Assembly: GCF_000143415.4 (NCBI RefSeq)
Contig: NW_003314461.1
Span: forward strand, 24,675 to 72,714
DNA length: 48,040 nucleotides
Source: Selaginella moellendorffii
Lineage: Eukaryota > Streptophyta > Lycopodiopsida > Selaginellales > Selaginellaceae
Reading direction: 5' to 3'
The position numbers and the translations under genes were made by a program. Positions 33,089 through 42,357 of the stretch are shown piece after piece. The first letter of the stretch is position 1. Every line of letters starts with the position of its first letter. The notes beneath the pieces are model-generated. The model was not told the origin of the DNA. It searched no databases and saw nothing but the letters and a program-made list of their open reading frames with translations.

Positions 33089-34372
33089 ATGGCGGTCAGG
33101 AGGTTTTTCAGGAAGTTTTTCAATCGAACATCAGAGCCGAATGATCTGGCGGTCAGGAAGTTTTACAATCGAACATCAGAGCTGAATGATCTAAGGAATC
33201 ACCTCACTCTCGTGGACATCGGGCATCCGGGTAAGATGGTTCTTGTGACGGGGCCAAGGCAATCGGGCAAATCGGCGCTTCTTCAAGAGTTCTGTTCTAG
33301 GCAGCGTGCCGGCGACTACCCTGGTGTTCCAGCCTTCGTTGACATGCGGGAGTGGAGCAACATCGACCCCTCAAAGTTTTGGATTAACTTAGGTGCCAGT
33401 TTTGAAAAGTCTCTTCAGCTCAAAGGAAAAGCGCCTGCAAAGCTAGGTCTCAAAGTCTTTTCGATGCCGAAGCTACGGCGACTTGGTTTGGGTCTCGATG
33501 TCGTGTCTTCGAAGCAGGATCCCATCGGCAGGGTGATGGCTGGTTTAGAGGAGTACACGTCCGCCATGAGAATGGACATGCCGGGTTTCCTCAATGGATT
33601 TCCCACGATATTCATCGACGAAGCTGATGCTCTGGCTAGCTGGACCAGAACCGCAGGGGGTGTTCAGGAGCTGGATTACCTATTGCGGTTCCTGGTGCGG
33701 ATCTCTAAGCAGGAGAATGCAGCTAACGTGGTTTTGGCTTCATCAGAAAACTTCTTTAAGAAATGGTTGTGTGGCATGGAACCCTTCCTTGGTCATAAGG
33801 TCGTCCACGCAAGTGTTGGTCACTTCAACGAAGAGGAGGCCAAAGAGTTCGTGAGGCAGGGCCTCCAGGAATCAGACTTGAATCGGGAGGGGCTTGAAGC
33901 GGAGGTGCTTGCGATTTGGGATGACGTTTATGCTCACTACGGGGGAGCCATTATGCTGCTGTATGATCTTCTCCACATGGCACTACGCTCACAGCCTGGT
34001 GAAGTCTGCAAAAACTGGGAGGTGGCGAAGCGGCAGTGCATGAACGAAGCGACGTGCCTAGTCGAAGAAGGTTTTCATCCTAACAATATGGGTAAAGCTA
34101 ACAAGATGGTCAAAGCTGCTGCGTGGACGCCTGATGACTGGAAGAATGTGGTGGAAGCCATGGCAGCTACCGAGGATGGAGTTCTCCCCTTCCATTTACT
34201 GTCTGTGTCTGGGCTTGAATCAATGGTCCGTTACAATTTCCTCGAATACAGGGAGCCGACCGGTTGGGACAAAGACATCAAAGCCATATCGACTCCGATC
34301 ATCATGCCAGTCACAAGAGCTCAGCATCTGGCAATGAGACAAGTTGTAACTCGACCCAGTCGACACAACTGA
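33089..34372 (+). CDS. P-loop ATPase, STAND/ATPase_2-like, single exon
   Basis: 427 aa without introns. The frame is closed by TAG at 33029 and the first ATG is 33089. Walker A GPRQSGKS is at residues 55-62 and Walker B TIFIDEAD at 173-180, with a sensor-1-like strand VVLASSENF near 214-222. The N-terminal FYNRTSELNDL is the 'F-x-N/G-R-x-x-E-L' entry strand typical of STAND and archaeal-type ATPases (Pfam ATPase_2 class), which act as NTP-driven switches. That signature is present twice, at residues 10-20 and 25-35, because of a 45-bp duplication. The second half (about 240-427) is helical and has no repeat or effector domain that I recognise. No close plant NLR features (no MHD, no LRR). Partner and role unknown. 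Intronless and prokaryote-like in motif style, so transfer is possible but not shown. Confidence 0.8.
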   Translation: MAVRRFFRKFFNRTSEPNDLAVRKFYNRTSELNDLRNHLTLVDIGHPGKMVLVTGPRQSGKSALLQEFCSRQRAGDYPGVPAFVDMREWSNIDPSKFWINLGASFEKSLQLKGKAPAKLGLKVFSMPKLRRLGLGLDVVSSKQDPIGRVMAGLEEYTSAMRMDMPGFLNGFPTIFIDEADALASWTRTAGGVQELDYLLRFLVRISKQENAANVVLASSENFFKKWLCGMEPFLGHKVVHASVGHFNEEEAKEFVRQGLQESDLNREGLEAEVLAIWDDVYAHYGGAIMLLYDLLHMALRSQPGEVCKNWEVAKRQCMNEATCLVEEGFHPNNMGKANKMVKAAAWTPDDWKNVVEAMAATEDGVLPFHLLSVSGLESMVRYNFLEYREPTGWDKDIKAISTPIIMPVTRAQHLAMRQVVTRPSRHN

Positions 34373-35860
34373 ATTATGGTTGGAATAAATCACTCTAATA
34401 AAGTGTTATGTTACTCTAATAAAATATTATGGTTGGATTTTGTTCCTAGCAATGAACTTACATCTCGTGAGCAGGCAGCCTTCCATACAAGGTAAGCTGT
34501 TCGTGTGAAAATAGCATCCCACTGTCTGAATTGGCCAAGTGGGCCCTCCTACTTAGAAGAAGATGTCCTCCTGCCTTACCTACCACACTTTTTTTATTAC
34601 TTTGCCACGCTTGCCCGTGCTGTTAAGTCCAGTCAACAGGCCTGGGCTCTCCTGTTGACGTTGAGAGTGAGACCTTATCTTTATGAGGTAAGGTAAAAAT
34701 ATCCATTGTCAAGCTAAATGTATAAATTGTTATTTGCATAGGGATTTTGGAAGTCCCACTTCCAAAACTACTATAAGTTACTTTGCAACTTACTTTGAAA
34801 TTTCAAAGTTGACAGTGTAGAAGTACATAACACTCATCGATGCCAATCAAAGGGGTGTATATAAGAAACAAAGGTACAATCATGTTTGGGCTAATGCTTT
34901 TATGAATCATGCTAGTGCAAACTAAAGGATTATCAATTCCCACTGTGGTGTAAGATATTGTTTTAGTCAACACCAATTACACCAGACTTTAGCTATATAT
35001 AATCCAGCTAAACTTGACACATGATTAGAATTCACTATAAATATACTTAAATGACACATTTATGCATTGTGCCATATGGATTATAAATTTAATTTTATAT
35101 TCTATAAATTATGATCATGGGATGAGATTTGGATATACTATCAACTTTAAATAGGAATAAAATAGCCATTAAAGGCTTTTTCATTAAACAAACCTATATC
35201 CTAAACAATCACATTGGTGGAGATGAGAAGCATTTATATATGGTATTTGAGCAAATGGTATGAGTTTGATTTCCATTAATTAATTAGTGGCTATTTAAAA
35301 ATATAATATACTCTTTAGTAAGGTATTTTTCACCCCTAAATTTGAAATTATACTTCTTGGGTATTTATGTGTATGTCCTTCCTTTATGAATGACTAATTC
35401 CTTAGCTAATCTGCATAATAGAAAGATTTGTAAATTCAATGTTGAAATGAAGGACTTTAACATTTCTAAAGAGGGGGTACATCCTGTATGTTATCATGGG
35501 ATGAAATTTAAATATATTATCATTGTAATAATTACCTCTTTCTAGAGTTGGCTTACAATTAATCTTGATATGCATTAAAAAAGTTTTACCATATTATAGA
35601 ACAAAAATAATATAATGACAATTTATTTTATGATTTTAAACAAGTTTTTGGTTTGAGGCACCCTATTAATTAAAGAAGAGTAAAAGAATTTTTACATTTT
35701 ACTTCACAATCTTTATTTTCTTCTTTTATTCTCTAGAAGACTCAATCAAAACATCCAAGTCACCCACCATATCCTTGGAAATATTTCTTCTTGCTATACT
35801 CCTAATAAAACACAATAAGATTGCTTTATTTCACATTTGAGCAGATAGAATACTAATGGA
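34373..35860. other. AT-rich intergenic spacer
   Basis: No frame with family motifs, and no tRNA or LTR seen. The sequence becomes strongly AT-rich after 34700. The right end (from about 35861, TTTTCAAAGTTTT) is where similarity to the second gene block (42358) begins. Confidence 0.6.
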
Positions 35861-37557
35861 TTTTCAAAGTTTTGCTTAGAAGTACAATTCTCGTCAATCA
35901 ATTTTTAATTGCCTCAGTGATGGAGAAAGGATCTGCTTCAAAGAATCTCACGCTTCCGAATCCACATGATTCCAGCAAATTTTTCCATCCAGCTTTCGTT
36001 CTCTGGTACCGCTGGCTCCCCGACAAGAACATCATATCAAGCTGCAAGTGTAACTCCTTGCCTTCGTCCATGACCATGTCACAAATGATGATTTTCCCAT
36101 CTGATTCGAGGGCCGAGTGACAGTTCTTGACGATCTTTGCCGCATCAGCATCCGCAAACATGTGTAAGAAACTCTGCGCTCAAACACATCTGATGTAAGA
36201 TAGAAAAGAAACTAATGCCCTCACTTTCAAGAAAATGCCATCCCCAGGTGGAACGAAGTCCATAGCATCTCCGGGAACGTTTTCCACACCTGATAGAGTT
36301 TTCAGCAAGATCCAAGAAGAACTACAGATCATTACAAACTCGTACCTGGATATGCTGGAGCATTTGCAATGACCCGAGGAAGATCGAAGTTCACAGCCTG
36401 GATGTGCGGGTAGAGCCGCACAATCTGAGCCAGAAACGAGCCCGTGTCACCCCCAACATCGACAAGCCTCTTGACGCTCTTGAAACCATCGTAGACTCGC
36501 GTAATAGTAGCAGAGGTTGCCGTGCTTATACTCAGCCTGAAGTCTTCGATAACTTTCCAAAACTCTGGATGCGCTGCCACATAGTCCTGAGGTTCCATTC
36601 CATGAGCTTCCACAAAAGCATTGGAGTCGCCCGGCCGCTTGATGGCAGCATCTACATGTTGCCACGAACGCTGAGTGACTTCGGACGTGCAGAAGGAGAG
36701 AATGCCCCCCACGAAGACGTCACTGCTAGAGCCGTGGCTGACCAGCAGCCTGGACATGGGAGTGAGGCCATAGCGAGCTCCGTTGAGAGCGAGCACCTTC
36801 TTGAAGACGAGAAACCTGAGGAGTCGGAACAGCCTCTCGGCCTGGATGCTGTCTGCATCGTGCTTGATCCGTAGCTCCTGAATGATCTCGTCCAGAGTGG
36901 CTCCTTGCTCCGACGAGAACTTGGACACGATGTTGAAGATGTCGAGCTTGACTGCGGCCTTGAGAGCGAAGGGCGCCGCAAATCCCAGTGTGAGGCTCCA
37001 AAACTGGCTGTACGCTTCCATTTGCTCGCTCGTCGCCATTGCGAATTGCTGCTTGGCTGCTCTGTTTGATGGAAGAACGACCCCACCCTCGTTTCTTATC
37101 GGTGAAGTGTCGACATGATCTCTTCTTTTGAACAGGGCGAACTTGCCGCGGAGCTGCGGCCGCACCTTCCAAGAACCTCAAACATTTGGAGAATAGTGGT
37201 CTCTTTGTTCACGAGATCTCAGCGTGAGGACCTCTCTCGAAACCATGAATCGAATTCTTACCATAGTTCCCTGCGACAATTTTCTCAGCAATCGTGGGGA
37301 AGCGGAAGGAAGAGATACCTGCCTAACGTAGCAGCTCCATCGAAATATCTCGAAAGCGGTACGACCACTCTCAATCGTGGCGGGAGGAAGAGATACCAGT
37401 TTTAATGTAGCCATTGAAATATCTTCCATAACGGCAGCGATCGAGTACTCTCAATCGCTAGAAATTTCACTTTCCTGTGCTGGAGGAGGCCAAAGACGAG
37501 ATCCATCCTCTGATCAGCGCCCGGCGACAGGATCGCGTTGCCGCTCTCAAGAATGCG
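35861..37557. repeat. Left copy of a 1.7-kb duplicated segment (OMT gene and promoter)
   Basis: Nearly identical to 42358-44062, from TTTTCAAAGTTTT in both to GGATCGCGTTGCCGCTCTCAAGAATGC in both. It includes the whole O-methyltransferase gene, both introns and the 5' flanking region. Introns and promoter are as similar as the exons, so the copies are recent or kept alike by gene conversion. Confidence 0.9.
35898..37039 (-). CDS. COMT-like class II O-methyltransferase, copy 1
   Basis: Plant caffeic acid/flavonoid O-methyltransferase family: SAM-dependent methylation of a hydroxyl on a small phenolic; real substrate unknown. Three exons on the minus strand: 36346-37039, 36225-36289, 35898-36173, giving 344 aa (family about 350-370). 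Start ATG 37037-37039 (MATSEQMEAYSQFW) matches the family's dimerisation-domain start; the frame stays open further upstream but that leader is not family-like. SAM site LVDVGGDTGSF at residues 192-202 (usually VGGGTG). The catalytic His aligns with H257 in KSFLHMF, where the family has KWxxHDW. The two family catalytic Glu positions appear to align with D285 and Q310, which is atypical. Diverges from the orphan gene at 37609 with about 570 bp between the starts. Confidence 0.87.
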
Positions 37558-37608
37558 TTATAAACCCTAGGTTTGATAGTCACTCTGTTTTTAGGGTTTA
37601 TAGCAAAG

Positions 37609-38448
37609 ATGACTTTCATGGACAAGCTAATGCGCGCAGTGGCGGCACTCGAGTACAAGGCGCAGCACCGCGATGATCTCGACTGGGAGGCCTTCAACAA
37701 GCGCCCAGAGCTTACACTCGGCACCAACTGGAGCATGGACAAATTTGACAGGTATTGCGAGCGCTACAAGCTCTTCTCCAAGTGTATCTTCCGCCACGGC
37801 CGGGTCATCGTGGTGGACGCTGGGTACACCAATCTGAGGTATGCCATAGTCATGTCACAGGTTAGCATTGCGCTCCAGCCGGCCGTTGGCATCCCCTGGC
37901 CATTCCAGCCCAAGGGATCCAACCGAGTGGTGAGATACTTGTCCCTGGGTGCCAGCCATCGATCTGTGATTCCAGGGCCGCCCCGGATCTTTGTGAGCGT
38001 CGGAGAGTACCAGACCTTGCCGGAGCTTCTCTCGTATGTGGACTCTTACATCCAGGAGCCAGGCTCAAAGCTCCAGTACCTCTTGGTGCTGAAGTTCTTC
38101 CCCGGGGCGGGCAACCGGATGGTGGCCGTGGTCTACGAGATCGTCGGCAGTGGTGGCGGCGAGGGTGGTGCCATGGTTACAAGTGCTAGCGCTGTGTCCT
38201 TTGGAGATGAGGCGCTGTTCCCGGAGACTCTGGCTTTCCTGGCGGAGCGGGAGATCCCAGTGACTGGTGTGGGACTCGGTGGAGAGAGGTGTGACAGAAT
38301 TGGCATCCCGAGTTACCAGATTAAACTTGCCACTGCGAAAGTTCTTGAGGGAGGAGACCTTGAGCTTCCAGAGATCCGGGACAAGGGAGACAACCTGATA
38401 TTGGATCTCTACAGTATCCAGGCTGCATACGGATGCCGTTGTCTGTGA
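37609..38448 (+). CDS. Orphan protein of a locally repeated family, 279 aa
   Basis: I do not recognise this protein. Single exon, start ATG 37609 (MTFMDKLMRAVAALEYKA); an ATG nine bases later is possible. The coding sequence is GC-rich and well formed, without low complexity. It looks like a soluble alpha/beta protein: alternating strands such as GRVIVVDAGYTNLRYAIV near residues 66-83 and LLVLKFFPGAG near 156-166, then MVAVVYEIVGSGGGEGG, and a C-terminal VTGVGLGGERCDRIGIPSYQ and LILDLYSIQAA. No signal peptide or transmembrane helix. Broken pieces of the same family lie at 39386-39630 (-), 40060-40136 (+) and 44092-44230 (+), and a diverged C-terminal piece at 39754-39996, so this is a small gene family under turnover here. 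AAACCCTAG and TAGGGTTTA words lie just before the start (37562-37600). Confidence 0.72.
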   Translation: MTFMDKLMRAVAALEYKAQHRDDLDWEAFNKRPELTLGTNWSMDKFDRYCERYKLFSKCIFRHGRVIVVDAGYTNLRYAIVMSQVSIALQPAVGIPWPFQPKGSNRVVRYLSLGASHRSVIPGPPRIFVSVGEYQTLPELLSYVDSYIQEPGSKLQYLLVLKFFPGAGNRMVAVVYEIVGSGGGEGGAMVTSASAVSFGDEALFPETLAFLAEREIPVTGVGLGGERCDRIGIPSYQIKLATAKVLEGGDLELPEIRDKGDNLILDLYSIQAAYGCRCL

Positions 38449-39116
38449 AACTGGTTCTTCGTCTAGTTTTGGTTTGGCTTGCTAGCTTTCCTTGAAATGA
38501 AATTGAGAAAGGAATAGCAGGCCCGGCGCACGATAGCAGCATTGGGGTGAGCGCGTGAGTACACGCAACACACCATGTGATCCGGGCCATTGCCCCAGAA
38601 CTTCAGCGCGATCACAAATCGGCATGATGGCAACGCGAAATACTCCTCGCATCTGCAGAGAACAAGCGCGATCACAAATGGCACAACGGCAACACGAAAT
38701 CCTCTGCACCTGCGGAAAACGCCCTGAAGCGACTAACTTGTGGCAACTTCCACAAAGCCAGATGGAGCATCAACAGTACCATCCGGCTGCTGCATGCGGA
38801 TCGTGACGTCGGGTTCCCTCCTCACGTTTGGTGCAAGATACGCGACGATCAAGAAGACACACTAGCTTCCATAGCCGGAGCGTGAAGGAAGCGAATCCCA
38901 ATTACATTCTGCCATCTGTAAAGTACCGTAAAAGACCAGGTCAAGAAAGGTCAAAACTTCTTCCCGCCACGATCGCTAGAGCTTGGAGCTTAGGGCTAAG
39001 AGATTGTAGATTCGCTGCTGCTGCATTTTTTGTCCAACGCAGTAAGTAAAGATCTCTGTTAGAAATGGAGAAAGTGATCGGTACTTAGTTTCTTCGCCAT
39101 TGCTGAGAGAACATCT
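38449..39116. other. Spacer with a 60-bp direct repeat
   Basis: Two imperfect 60-bp units at about 38604-38723 share GCGCGATCACAAAT, CGGCAACRCGAAAT and CTGCRGA. The first 70 bp match the 3' flank of the orphan relic at 44231-44290 (CTAGTTTTGGTTT, CTTGCTAGCTTTCC, TTGAAATGAAATTGAGA). No gene seen. Confidence 0.6.
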
Positions 39117-39385
39117 GAGAATTCGATTCATGGTCTTCGCCTTTGAAGGATCAGTGATGTCACAATTCCGACTACGTTTCGAGGTTCTTGGAAGGTGCGC
39201 CACTTCATCACAACAGTTCTGGGGTCGTTCTTCCATCAAACAGAGCAAGCAAGGAGCGATTCGCAGTGGCGAGGAGCGAGCAAATGGAAGCGTACAGTCA
39301 GTTCTGGAGCCTCACACTGGGATTTGCAGCGCACAGTGAAGCTCGACATCGTCAACAGATATCCTGTCCAAGTTCTTCTCCGGAA
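39117..39385 (+). pseudogene. Fragment of a third OMT gene copy (leader plus start of exon 1)
   Basis: In plus orientation it repeats the OMT leader (AATTCGATTCATGGT near 39119, GAGGTTCTTGGAAGGTGCG at 39181, GGTCGTTCTTCCATCAAACA at 39223) and the first part of exon 1 (GCGAGCAAATGGAAGCGTAC, LTLGFAA). The start codon position is GTG at 39266-39268 where both intact genes have ATG. A deletion after LGFAA removes part of the domain and the copy ends near 39385, joined to an orphan-family fragment. Non-functional. Confidence 0.85.
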
Positions 39386-39630
39386 GCCCAAGGTCTCCTC
39401 CCCCGAGAACTTTGGCAGTGGCAAGCTTAATCTGATAACTCGGGATGCCAATTCTGTCACAGCTCTCTCCACCAAGTCCCACACCAGTCACTGGGATCTC
39501 CCGCTCCGCCAAGAAAGCCAGAGTCTCCGGGAACAGCACCTCCTCTCCAAAAGACACAGCGTTAGCACTCGTAGCCACGGCACCACCATCACCGCCACCA
39601 CCGCCGACGATCTCGTAGACCACGGCCACA
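39386..39630 (-). pseudogene. Inverted fragment of the orphan gene (C-terminal half)
   Basis: On the minus strand it reads AVVYEIVGGGGGDGGAV through FPETLAFLAEREIPVTGVG to YQIKLATAKVLGGGDLGLP, close to the end of the protein at 37609-38448, but it stops where the OMT fragment begins (near 39386). The neighbouring 39631-39715 is an inverted match to about 44300-44400 (TATCTAAATCAAAGAGTAGA and CATTATCTCGTTTGTTC words). Confidence 0.85.
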
Positions 39631-39753
39631 GATGTATGAGCTCGGGACAAACGAGATAATGTCGGCTGCGAGATTGCCGAGAACGATATATAGATATCTA
39701 CTCTTTGATTTAGACCAGACTACTACTTACTGCTCCGTTCTTCCCTGGATTCG

Positions 39754-39996
39754 ATGTGGGAGCACCAATTTGATACGCAGAGGATCGTGGGCTTTAATGC
39801 TGGAGATCAGCCCTGCACAGCTCAAGGAATGCCACTGTATCAAGTACGTATTCCCGCAAATTGGATCTTTGGCAATCAACCTGTCCCTCCCCAAGCTCAA
39901 GCCGTGTATCACATCGACCTCTACCTTGTTCAACGCGCGTTTCACGAGCAAATAGGAAAGGCCGAGCCTTTCTTGTTTCGTGCTACTAGGGTTTAG
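39754..39996 (+). pseudogene. C-terminal fragment of a divergent orphan-family member
   Basis: 80-codon frame ending in TAG at 39994-39996. Its middle lines up with the orphan C-terminus: GMPLYQVRIPA here against GIPSYQIKLAT, and YHIDLYLVQRAF against LILDLYSIQAAY, with similar spacing. The ATG at 39754 is probably not a true start. The divergence is far larger than among the other relics, so a second, older subfamily once existed here. Homology judged by eye, moderate confidence. Confidence 0.5.
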
Positions 39997-39999
39997 GTA

Positions 40000-40136
40000 A
40001 GTTTTCTACCAAGAGCACGTTGAGGATTTCTACCAAGAACCAGCGCTCGGCCGGGTCACAAGGGATCCAACCGAGTGGTGAGATTGTCCCTGGGTGCCAG
40101 CCATCGATCAGTGTTTCCAGGGCCGCCCCGGATCTA
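40000..40136 (+). pseudogene. Shards of DGS1 and of the orphan gene
   Basis: TCTACCAAGAGCACGTTGAG at about 40010-40030 is a piece of the DGS1 exon (DFYQEHVEE), here in plus orientation, partly repeated at 40031-40042. 40060-40136 (GGATCCAACCGAGTGGTGAG to GGCCGCCCCGGATCT) repeats orphan gene positions 37914-37990 with a small deletion. Confidence 0.75.
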
Positions 40137-40261
40137 ACTCTTGTAACCAAAAGGCTTGAGAGTGCAGGTTGCGTGCTTCACAGAAACATATTCCGTTAGA
40201 AAAGCTACCAAAACTAGACGACCTCATAGTGCGGGGTAAAACTTGAGGTACTCGAGCCCGG

Positions 40262-40512
40262 ATCCTGAAAATACGGGCTTTGGAGAAGGTGCTCCGGAGC
40301 CTGATCTGCTACTGCGACTTGGGACTGGCACTGTCCTCGGCCACGAGAGGAACTTGTCCATCTTCCACGGAAGCCAATCTTGCTCTCCGTGGTACCTAGT
40401 CAGTCATAAGTAAATTACTGGTGTTGTAACTTTCGGAGCTGGAACAGCCTTGACGTGCCGGGACGTGTAGTCTCGCAAGATCGATATCTCTTCGGTAGTG
40501 AACCTCGTGGCA
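40262..40512 (-). pseudogene. Beta-glucosidase relic (left block)
   Basis: Three collapsed pieces match the intact GH1 gene: about 44472-44549, then 44936-45085, then 45086-45180, with deletions between and within them (plus-strand landmarks CTTTGGAGAAGGTGCTCCGG, ATCTTGCTCTCCGTGG, GACGTGTAGTCTCGCAAG). It is then joined straight to DGS1 sequence, so the N-terminal two thirds of the enzyme and the DGS1 3' end are missing. Confidence 0.85.
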
Positions 40513-41655
40513 AAATGGCAAAGTTAATCTCGGTGGCTCGCACTAATTGATTTAATTCCAGCATTGCACTGCGGAACACAAAAGGCAAAAGTAATCTTCT
40601 TTATCAACTGCAAAAGCTTACGCACGTTTCAATGTCAAGTTTTAGCTTCAGCCCTCGCATGTTCTCCAACAAGAAAACTTTAAAGTGGATGTGTCAACTC
40701 CTCATATCTGCAAACAGAGAACAGTGAAGAAGCAGCCACAACTTTAAACCAGACCTGCTCATCATTATCTCCATCATTTGCGCTGTTCCATCGCTAGGAA
40801 GAGGACTACCACTTGTTGGCTCAGGAAATGCCTTCAACATCCTGAAGAGACATGAGAACAGATAAAGAAAAACACAAATAGTGGAAAAAAGAACTTCAAG
40901 GAACCTGCTCAAAGATTCTGCAGTTAATCGAACGTCTCCTACTTCTGCTGACGCTTTCGAAATGTTTCGAAGAGGTCATCCCTGATAGACAAGAGCTGAA
41001 AACGTTAGTGTCTGATATTAATCACGAGCAAAATTTACCAGTTCCTCAACGTGCTCTTGGTAGAAATCTTTTATGGCCTCTGCACCTTGTCGGATCCAGT
41101 TCAAAGTCGTCACTACCAGCCAGCCGGGTATTCTTATTGGGCCTCTCATACAAAGGCAACTGCAGTCACTTAAGCTAGTCAGAAAGTACAAGTTCTTACA
41201 TGCACTCTTTGATGTTGCTGAGATTTGCACGTAAGCACCAAACGACCCATCTCAATTTCTTCGTCCATCCAATCTCGTTTGGACATGATTTCTTTTGGTA
41301 CTTAAGTGACATACAGGCGGGCCTTCACGTCGTAGTAAACATTCTATACACGAAAAACAAATTAAACCATGGATTGATTAGCACGACTCTACTTACAGGA
41401 GGTAAAGCGTAATTTCTTTGAGTTGCATCGTAGACACTTGTCGAAGCAGCCCTGATCAGAAATGCAGGAAACATGAAAAAGAACTTTTCTTGACAGAGTG
41501 CAATACCTGAGTCAGCAGTACTGCAAGCTGCTCCTGAATGATTCCAAGCATCGTTATGCTCTCGGTAATTCGACACGACGCATCATACACCAGCTTTTGA
41601 GTCGCAGAGCTTTCGGAGATTAAGGCACGAATCATGCAGGCCAAGCCTTCCACAA
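40513..41655 (-). pseudogene. DGS1-like relic (left block)
   Basis: Minus strand. Matches right-block exons from within 46880-47003 upward: MLELNQ-region remains near 40520-40565, a shortened YEKEL exon near 40620-40710, the LKAF...SDGTAQMMEIMMSR exon near 40755-40845, the FRKR-type exon near 40912-40990, and a deleted QEHVEE exon near 41041-41160. Further upstream it keeps exons that lie beyond the window in the right block: a 41509-41653 exon reading EGLACMIRALISESSATQKLV and ASCRITESITMLGIIQEQL. The 3' end is lost in the junction with the GH1 relic, and the 5' side at about 41660 changes abruptly into OMT-leader-like sequence. Confidence 0.85.
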
Positions 41656-42357
41656 AGGCGTGAGGACCTCTCTCCAGACCATGAATCGAATTCTCATCAT
41701 GTCAGCTCCCTGTGACAAAATTCCTATTGACCGCAGGAACATAAAGAAGAAAAACAAGGAGCAAACCTGAGATCGATGCTCACGGAGGCCAGGAAGAAGG
41801 TAGCAGCACTCATTCTTCCTTCTCGCAAAGTCAATGCCGACTCAGCAGCGCCTCAGTCACGAAGCCCCAAACCCTAGGGTTTTAACGTCTCAAGATAGAT
41901 GGAAGAGAGCTCCATGGCCGGAGATTGTAGATGCCAGACCCACGCGGATTGTGGCAATTTGGCAACGGCAAATTGCTTGGGGCTCTGCCGCATATTCTTG
42001 GAATCAAGAGCCATTTACATTCTTCGAGTGTTTTTGGAGAAGCCATCTACCAGGTAGAAATAGAAGCCTATCTCTCGACTGATTTTACTTCCATCGCAAA
42101 ATGCCGCTTTCTTACAATCAATTACATTACGACTATGTTTCGATTGTCGTCTCGCCATCTTAGCTCCGGCCAGCCTTGTTTTTGTATTCCATTCGCAACA
42201 TAGAAAAGATTTTATCGCTAGAACATTAGATTTGGGTAAGCTTCCAGTTTTTGATATTAAGTTCCTATACACTTTGAGATCATTGTTTCATTGACAACAA
42301 TTATATGCTGTATTTGTTGAATATGTGCTCAATACTTCGACAATGTTATGAATGTGA
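41656..42357. other. Spacer between the two gene blocks
   Basis: 41664-41712 resembles the OMT leader (GAGGACCTCTCTCCAGACCA, TGAATCGAATTCTCA). An AAACCCTAGGG word lies at 41871. The rest, including the frame 41931-42203, shows no family motif. AT-rich toward 42357. Confidence 0.6.

Noticed and set aside
36404-37118. Plus-strand frames opposite the OMT gene (for example 156 codons)
   Set aside because: Antisense shadows of a spliced, family-consistent minus-strand gene; the same shadows appear opposite copy 2.
37039-37165. N-terminal extension of the OMT to the first ATG of the frame
   Set aside because: The 42-residue leader is not family-like and differs between copies more than the protein; ATG at 37039 matches the family start.
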